22,935 nt of DNA from Isoetes engelmannii (taxonomy: Eukaryota; Streptophyta; Lycopodiopsida; Isoetales; Isoetaceae). Positions 18,044 through 22,935 of the stretch are shown here, one piece after another. The number at the start of each line of letters is the position of its first letter. Within the stretch, counting starts at the first letter, position 1. Both the position numbers and the translations under genes were made by a program. The notes beneath the pieces were generated by a model that was not told where the DNA came from, ran no database searches, and saw nothing but the letters and a program-made list of their open reading frames with translations. The stretch covers positions 1 through 22,935 of the forward strand of contig JAANSK020253052.1 of NCBI GenBank assembly GCA_011763485.2, read 5' to 3'.

Positions 18044-18156
18044 GGGTAAGCGGTTTGATCCAGCTTTCCCTATTTACTCCCGTGGGCTGCTCCCGGCTGC
18101 CACCAATCGCAACATCAATTGGACAAACAGCGAAAGCTGTTGCAAACAGCTTACCC
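18044..18156. mobile_element. 113-bp MITE-like inverted repeat
   Basis: GGGTAAGCGGTTTG (18044-18057) is matched in inverse orientation by CAAACAGCTTACCC (18143-18156), and the match continues inward to AGCTTT with a few mismatches. TA is present on both sides (18042-18043 and 18157-18158), as a TA target duplication would give. Length and structure fit a small mariner- or Stowaway-like MITE, although the ends do not start CTCCC. Confidence 0.6.
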
Positions 18157-19078
18157 TAGTATAACTTCTCACATGAGTAGCAGTCGCTACCTAACAAATA
18201 GTGTGTTCCAAAGAATCTTGAGACCACTGTTATAAAATATCGAATATTTATCCACCTCATGTCCTCATCAATTGCCATTAGTTTAAGCAAAATTAGTTGG
18301 TCAACCTTTAGCCCATTGGATGGAAGAATATACTATTTTGACGTGCCTTCTCCAACCCCTATATTGGGACCCTACTCAAAACACAATCGTTTGGCTAAAT
18401 TGAAAATACAATCCACTCCTCTTTAGTGTACATTATGTGCTTGGTTTGGGAAATTTTTTAGCTCTAATCCGCAGTTTTCCTGCTGGATTTATGGCAGCCT
18501 ACCAGCTACGAGATCCCCCTCCATTCTTCCCGGAAGTACCAAGAAAAATCCCCATTTTTAGCAGGAAATTTTCCTGCTGTTCTTGATCTGTACAGCTAAA
18601 TTCCATTTTCACACGGTAGGTTACAGGGTTTCCGGGGAATTTCCCGAACCAAGATTATGTGGGAGAGAGAAGCATGTAAAACAACCTGAAAACATTCTTC
18701 CTCTTACGCCAATCAGTGTTTGCCATGTGTCAAATAATCTATCCTCAAATTCACCTTTATGTAGCATTCTACTTTGCATTCCGGATTTATGTAGCACTTT
18801 GGATTTATGTGTGGCCATAATGCAGAGCTCCGAAAGAACATGATATTTTGACAAGTGGCTGATGCCACTTACGCCACAACATGACGCTTATGCACCTTTT
18901 AAAAAATTATATGTATTTTACCTTGCCTAATGGTCTCAATGCAATCCAATTCATATTAGAACCTTATGGGAATATAAAGCTCTTAAGTTAAATCTCACTT
19001 AAATGTTCATGATATGTGCTAGATTAATTAAATAGTTTTGTAAGTCATTTATATTTCAAGAAAGAAAAAGATGCTAAC

Positions 19079-19115
19079 GCATCAATGGGTTGCCCGTTGG
19101 AAGACCCATTGATGC
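19079..19115. repeat. Perfect 12-bp inverted repeat with 13-nt loop
   Basis: GCATCAATGGGT (19079-19090) and ACCCATTGATGC (19104-19115) pair fully. No gene is seen around it. The stretch 18160-19370 holds nothing else I can support, apart from a short palindrome AGCAGGAAAATTTCCTGCT-like block at about 18560-18579. Confidence 0.85.
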
Positions 19116-19379
19116 ATCTACAACTACCTACCATTGCAAGTGGTAAAAATATATATTAATTCTTAAGAATCGTCTATATTGCCCTTTTCTTTTTTGCATA
19201 TTTTGTTACTCTTTTCGCATTATTGTATTGCAACCCTTGGATGATGTGTCTTCAATACCCAAACTTGTTCTCTTCCATGTTGATGAGTGCTGGACAACTG
19301 GAAGCATTGCATGAAGCAACAAGGTTTATTAACTGTTTCGGTGAACAACCCAAGTCATTAGATTATTGGAGGTGACCCA

Positions 19380-19511
19380 ATGCAAAGCCCTGCAGATAGA
19401 CTAGAGGAAAATAGGAAAATTGAGCAGTTTTTGGAAGTTCTGCGTCGTGTAGTGATCTACCACAAACAACTACTAGAACAATTTTATTACCACGGTATTA
19501 TCATAACATGA
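19380..19511 (+). other. Short open frame of 43 codons, unrecognised
   Basis: ATG at 19380 to TGA at 19509. The product starts MQSPADRLEENRKIEQFLEV and continues LRRVVIYHKQLLEQFYYH. Its composition is protein-like, but no splice context, promoter or family is evident. It may be an exon relic. The flanks 19115-20080 show no other gene. Confidence 0.2.
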
Positions 19512-20079
19512 AAGGTGTTGAATATTTTCTGAAATGCAATGCACAATGATTTCTCAAAATGCAACTTGACTTAGACACGGATATGTTTGCTAAGGTGCAT
19601 GCCAGGCAAAGGCGAGATCCATCACTAGATCTGTGTGGCATTGGTAGCACGTTTTTTTAATAAAGCTTGTCCTACGCATAAACTCGTGTTCTATTCCTTG
19701 GACCCATAGAAATGAATTAAATAATAATTTTACTCTTGGCATTGTCGTTGACACCCTTGCACATATCCTAATGAGCATGAGTTGCTCCACTAGTAAGTTG
19801 TGGAGCAATTATTGGGCCATGAAGAACCTTGTATGAAGTGGTAAACTCTAGTTCATATCTCATATTTAACATTGGAAAATTCTTCAAAATTCAACTTTGC
19901 AATCTGGTCAGCTATAAAAATGATGCCAAAGAAGCTTTAAATGTTTGCACTGAATGATAAAATATTGTACAGAAACAAATTCTCACTTATCTTTCAACAA
20001 CAACGAGACACAAAAAAATTAAGATAAAAATTTTAAAATTCTTTTAACTTAACTTTTGGGACTAGTTTTTGTTTTTTTT

Positions 20080-20480
20080 AAGGACGTGAAACTCTAATCA
20101 AAAGAAAGTACAAATATAGATGGGGGATTGAATCTGAAGATAGTGGATCCAAATACGATTCCTTAACTGATGAAGATATATAGGCTTTGACAATGCGTTG
20201 CTTAGCTTCAACAAGCACTTGAGCATCAGGGGTTCTAATGCCCTTGAAGATGAAGAGATTTCTTCTTTTCCAAATTGACCAAACAAATGATCCATACTGA
20301 AGCCAGATGAAATGCCCTCTTTGCCAAACTGTCCCAGGAACTTAGATACACTGCCAATAACACCTGTTGACTGTTTAAATTGCAATTGAATAGACTTTGA
20401 AGCCACAACCAAACCGGTCTAGCGTGCTGACACAAAAAGAAATAATGCTCAATCGTCTCAGTTATCTCGGATATATAATG
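20080..20480 (-). pseudogene. LINE ORF2 C-terminal zf-RVT fragment
   Basis: On the minus strand the frame from about 20475 reads ETIEHYFFLCQHARPVWLWL, the zf-RVT signature at the end of plant LINE reverse transcriptases. It then needs a one-step frame change near 20285 to continue as FVWSIWKRRNLFIFKGIRTP and EAKQRIVKAYISSSVKES, ending in TAA near 20080. The stop is followed at once by an A-rich run (AAAAAAAACAAAAA), consistent with a LINE tail. Upstream minus-strand sequence to about 20700 is partly open but not recognised. Orientation gives a 5'-truncated, decayed LINE. Confidence 0.7.
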
Positions 20481-20605
20481 TAAAAGTCAAACAACAAAGA
20501 AGTGTTTAATATCTCATGGATTCCGACAGTTATAATGTGATTGTCTGCCAATGAAACACGAGGCTCAATGTTGAATTTTATAAGGGTACCTACTTTCTTG
20601 CAAAT

Positions 20606-20675
20606 TCTGAAGTCCCACAAAGCGCATCAAATGTTCACATCTTGAAGTCCCACAAAGCGCATCAAATGTTCACAT
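20606..20675. repeat. 35-bp tandem duplication
   Basis: The unit at 20606-20640 is repeated at 20641-20675 with a difference only near its start. It contains GAAGTCCCACAAAGCGCATC. The region 20700-21320 holds minus-strand open stretches of up to 91 codons without recognisable domains. Confidence 0.9.
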
Positions 20676-21321
20676 GGAAGCACCATCATTAGATAGAATC
20701 GATGTCATTGTCATGTTAATCTTGTCCATATTTGCATGAAACCATACAGGAATATGCAACATACCTAAGACAAAGTCTATCCAAGTATGTCTCCCAGGTT
20801 ATTGGACACCATTCAAGAAACCGGACAAGAATGGACAAGACGGCAAACCAAATCTCGCATAGCACTGATGTTGGCCATAAGGGATAAGAACTTTTCACTG
20901 GATTTAAAAACCAGTAATAGAAGAAGAATCTTTTTTTTTTTATTGGAAGGAAAGAGGTTTTTTTTATCATTAGTATAAGAAAACAAATACAATAAGGCAG
21001 CTACTCATGGTGGAAGTCCAATGAGCAGTCCTGGAACTGAAAAAAAAAAAACATAAATAGATAGTATGATCTTGACAAGGAGATCATAGATAATTGAGTT
21101 TCAAAAACTATCCACTGGTTTAAAAAATGACTTGTGTTGACCAGTAGATCTAAAGCAGCAAAATCTGGAATTCTTGTAGCAAAGCTAGAGACCAAAAGTG
21201 TGCTTCTTCGATGAAGATACCGTAAAGAAAAATACTCCATGGCTGAATTACCTGAAATCTCCTGATACTTAACCAAGAGCCAAGAATCTGCAATGGGTAA
21301 AAGAGAGCAGGGGAATGGGAC

Positions 21322-21842
21322 TCAGAAGGTGTAGTTATTTATGAAGTCATAGTCTTCAAATACTTCAGGTTGGATGATGTGGTTATTCTTTTTCTTTCCC
21401 CAATCCAAGTTGTCTATCAGATAATCTGGATTGCAAGTAGCCATGAGTAAAATTAAGGTGCCATATGCATCAGCCTGTCCTCTGTGAAAGTAGTAACATT
21501 CTCTGTAATGTTCGAATTGTCCCTGTGTCATGAGCTCATGGTTCCTGTCTATAAACCAAAATAGGTTAATCATCTGATATACTGAGCAGCAGAACTCTTC
21601 TGTCCATTTTAGTTCCTTTGGAGGGATTATCCTGGATCTGAGAAAATATTTGCTTTTATCAACCTCCATCAGAATGTAATCAATTCCTGTCAATAGATCC
21701 TGAAATGGTCTCTTGCCTTTACCCTTTTCCTTCCCCTTGCTACTACTAGAAGTGCCAGCTGATGTGTTTGAGAAGGCATACAGGCTAGCCTCTTTCATGT
21801 CGAAACTAACATCAAATTTTCTTCTGCAAAATTCGATATATC
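21322..21842 (-). CDS. Hypothetical protein or exon of up to 173 codons, unrecognised
   Basis: The minus-strand frame can start at ATG 21798 (158 residues, stop at 21322). Alternatively it can continue upstream to a splice-like TTTGCTAG just before 21842, adding GYIEFCRRKFDVSFD. It has a Ser-rich then Lys/Gly-rich stretch (SSSSKGKEKGKGKR, a possible nuclear signal) followed by a well-mixed globular-looking part: YFLRSRIIPPKELKWTEEF, YQMINLFWFIDRNHEL, HRGQADAYGTLILLMATCNP, and an acidic-aromatic end. I recognise no family. It lies directly after the end of a LINE ORF2 fragment in the same orientation. The part of the open frame from 21857 to 21954 overlaps that LINE in another frame and is not counted. 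It could be a host exon, a LINE-transduced sequence or an element-specific protein. Confidence 0.4.
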
Positions 21843-21856
21843 CTAGCAAAGTAAAT

Positions 21857-22935
21857 TCAAGAGTTAGAGAAGGAATGCAGAAATTTAAGCTTAAATAAAT
21901 CATGAATTCCAAAGTACTCCCCAATGTTGTCCCAATTTGAGTCATAGCTTTCATCTCTGCTCTTACATTTGCTTTTATGAGTAGTGGCTATGGCTTCCAA
22001 ATCATAATTGATATGTAACTTAAGCCAAACTAAGGATAATGGTGTATTCCCAAAGATGCACCTGTTTTTGTGCTTCCAAATGTTCCAAAGTGCAGTAAAG
22101 CAAATTGTGTTGTGAAAAGGATCACCAGAGGAGATGAAGTTGACCAGATTATTTGGCCTAAGAATGTTGAAGGTGTTCTCAAACCAAGTCCAAAAATTCG
22201 AGAGTTTGGGACAAACAAAGATGTGATCCATAGATTCAGAAGAATTACAGCCAAGAGGGCAGTCACTAGATATCATATTATGACTGGAGCTGAAATGTTT
22301 CTGATAGGAGAGCAGATTGGGAACACTTTTGTTGGCTAAGATCCATGCAAAGTATGAAATTTTTGGAGTACAATATGAATTCTAAATACTATGAAAAAGA
22401 ATCCTCTCTTCATCTTCAGAGATATTCCAGTAGCTTCTGGCTTTAGAAGGAGAAGAGTGATTGGCAAGAAGATTATAGATGATTGAGACTTTATATTTGA
22501 AATTGCCATTGAGGTTCCAGTCTGTGTTAAAATCATTTACAGGAGCCTGAAGGTGCTTGAGATAAGAAGAAAGAAGCCTGTAAACTTTCCTATCAGTAGA
22601 AGTTCCTCTGATTTTGGCTTTCAAGACAATCCAAGTAATGAAAGAACCATTTATCCACAAGTCCTTGATGGTTTTGAAACCATGTTCACTCCATTTTTTA
22701 TAAACTCTCGGGTGAGTAATAGCCAAGGTGGAATCCACATGATCCGAGAGCTTTGGATTCCAGAAAATTGAAGTATTTTTGTTTCTCAAATCCAGATTAT
22801 TATGATTGAAAGCTGTGTAGATTTTGTTCCAAGCCAAGATCAAGTTTCTCATCAAAGAAGAGGTATTTGTGGCAGGTTTAAGAGTATTGAAAGCAGAGGA
22901 AGGCAAATGATGAGAGATAGAGGGGTGACCTTTAA
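21857..22935 (-). pseudogene. LINE ORF2 C-terminal fragment with one in-frame stop, runs off the window
   Basis: A single minus-strand frame is open from the window edge to a TAG at 22384-22382 and then again to a stop at 21857. Both parts share the frame. The first part has segments typical of the region after the reverse transcriptase (FWNPKLSDHVDS, WSEHGFKTIKDLWING, DWNLNGNFKYKVSIIYNLL). The second holds the zf-RVT zinc motif and its neighbourhood (ISYFAWILANKSVPN, CPLGCNSSESMDHIFVCPKL, TALWNIWKHKNRCIFGN). The catalytic reverse transcriptase and endonuclease would lie beyond 22935. Only one stop in about 350 codons suggests a fairly young element. Confidence 0.85.

Noticed and set aside
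18470-18660. Possible MITE around a short palindrome at 18560-18579
   Set aside because: The outer sequences match only over a few scattered bases, so no boundary can be set.
21857-21954. N-terminal extension of the unrecognised frame at 21322-21842
   Set aside because: Here the LINE ORF2 frame is coding, and the other frame is its shadow.

Overview
The window is nuclear DNA of a flowering plant. Two intact protein genes carry short introns with plant-type GT/AG borders and match plant families closely. Everything else is AT-rich intergenic DNA with plant transposon debris: MITE-like foldbacks, tRNA-derived SINEs, LINE reverse transcriptase pieces, a chromovirus end and a hAT-like remnant. 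I cannot name the species.

Layout. 1-3100: no intact gene. It holds short tandem duplications, a decayed reading frame (793-1224), a tRNA-like fold (1433-1486), an array of eight 14-bp palindromic units (1655-1821) inside a short inverted repeat, two related foldbacks (2104-2173 and 2305-2375) and a histone H3 pseudogene on the minus strand (2495-2800). 3105-3530: 5' part of a class I methyltransferase gene on the minus strand, probably broken. 3903-5635: complete seven-exon gene for coatomer subunit epsilon on the plus strand, with one GC-AG intron. 5757-7364: exon-like blocks of an unrecognised gene, with a 0.55-kb MITE (6309-6857) between them. 7536-7794: two adjacent recent tandem duplications. 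8365-10722: complete six-exon JmjC oxygenase gene (JMJ30/JMJD5/KDM8 type) on the minus strand.

10850-22935 is mostly mobile-element debris: a GC-rich stretch with tandem repeats and a second tRNA-like fold, a SINE (12020-12140), a hAT-type transposase remnant (12743-13260), the 3' end of a chromovirus with its LTR start (13640-14816), a retroposed insertion with poly-A tail and 15-bp target duplication (15561-16297), a second SINE trace, a small TATA-preceded reading frame (17442-17678), a 113-bp MITE (18044-18156), a LINE 3' end (about 20080-20480), an unrecognised frame of up to about 173 codons (21322-21842), and a second LINE ORF2 fragment that runs off the window (21857-22935).

The two intact genes do not form a pathway: one serves Golgi vesicle transport, the other is a nuclear 2-oxoglutarate oxygenase linked in Arabidopsis to the circadian clock and flowering. 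The strongest unexplained structure is the 14-bp palindrome array at 1655-1821. The window also holds an unusual number of recent two-copy tandem duplications of 18-61 bp.
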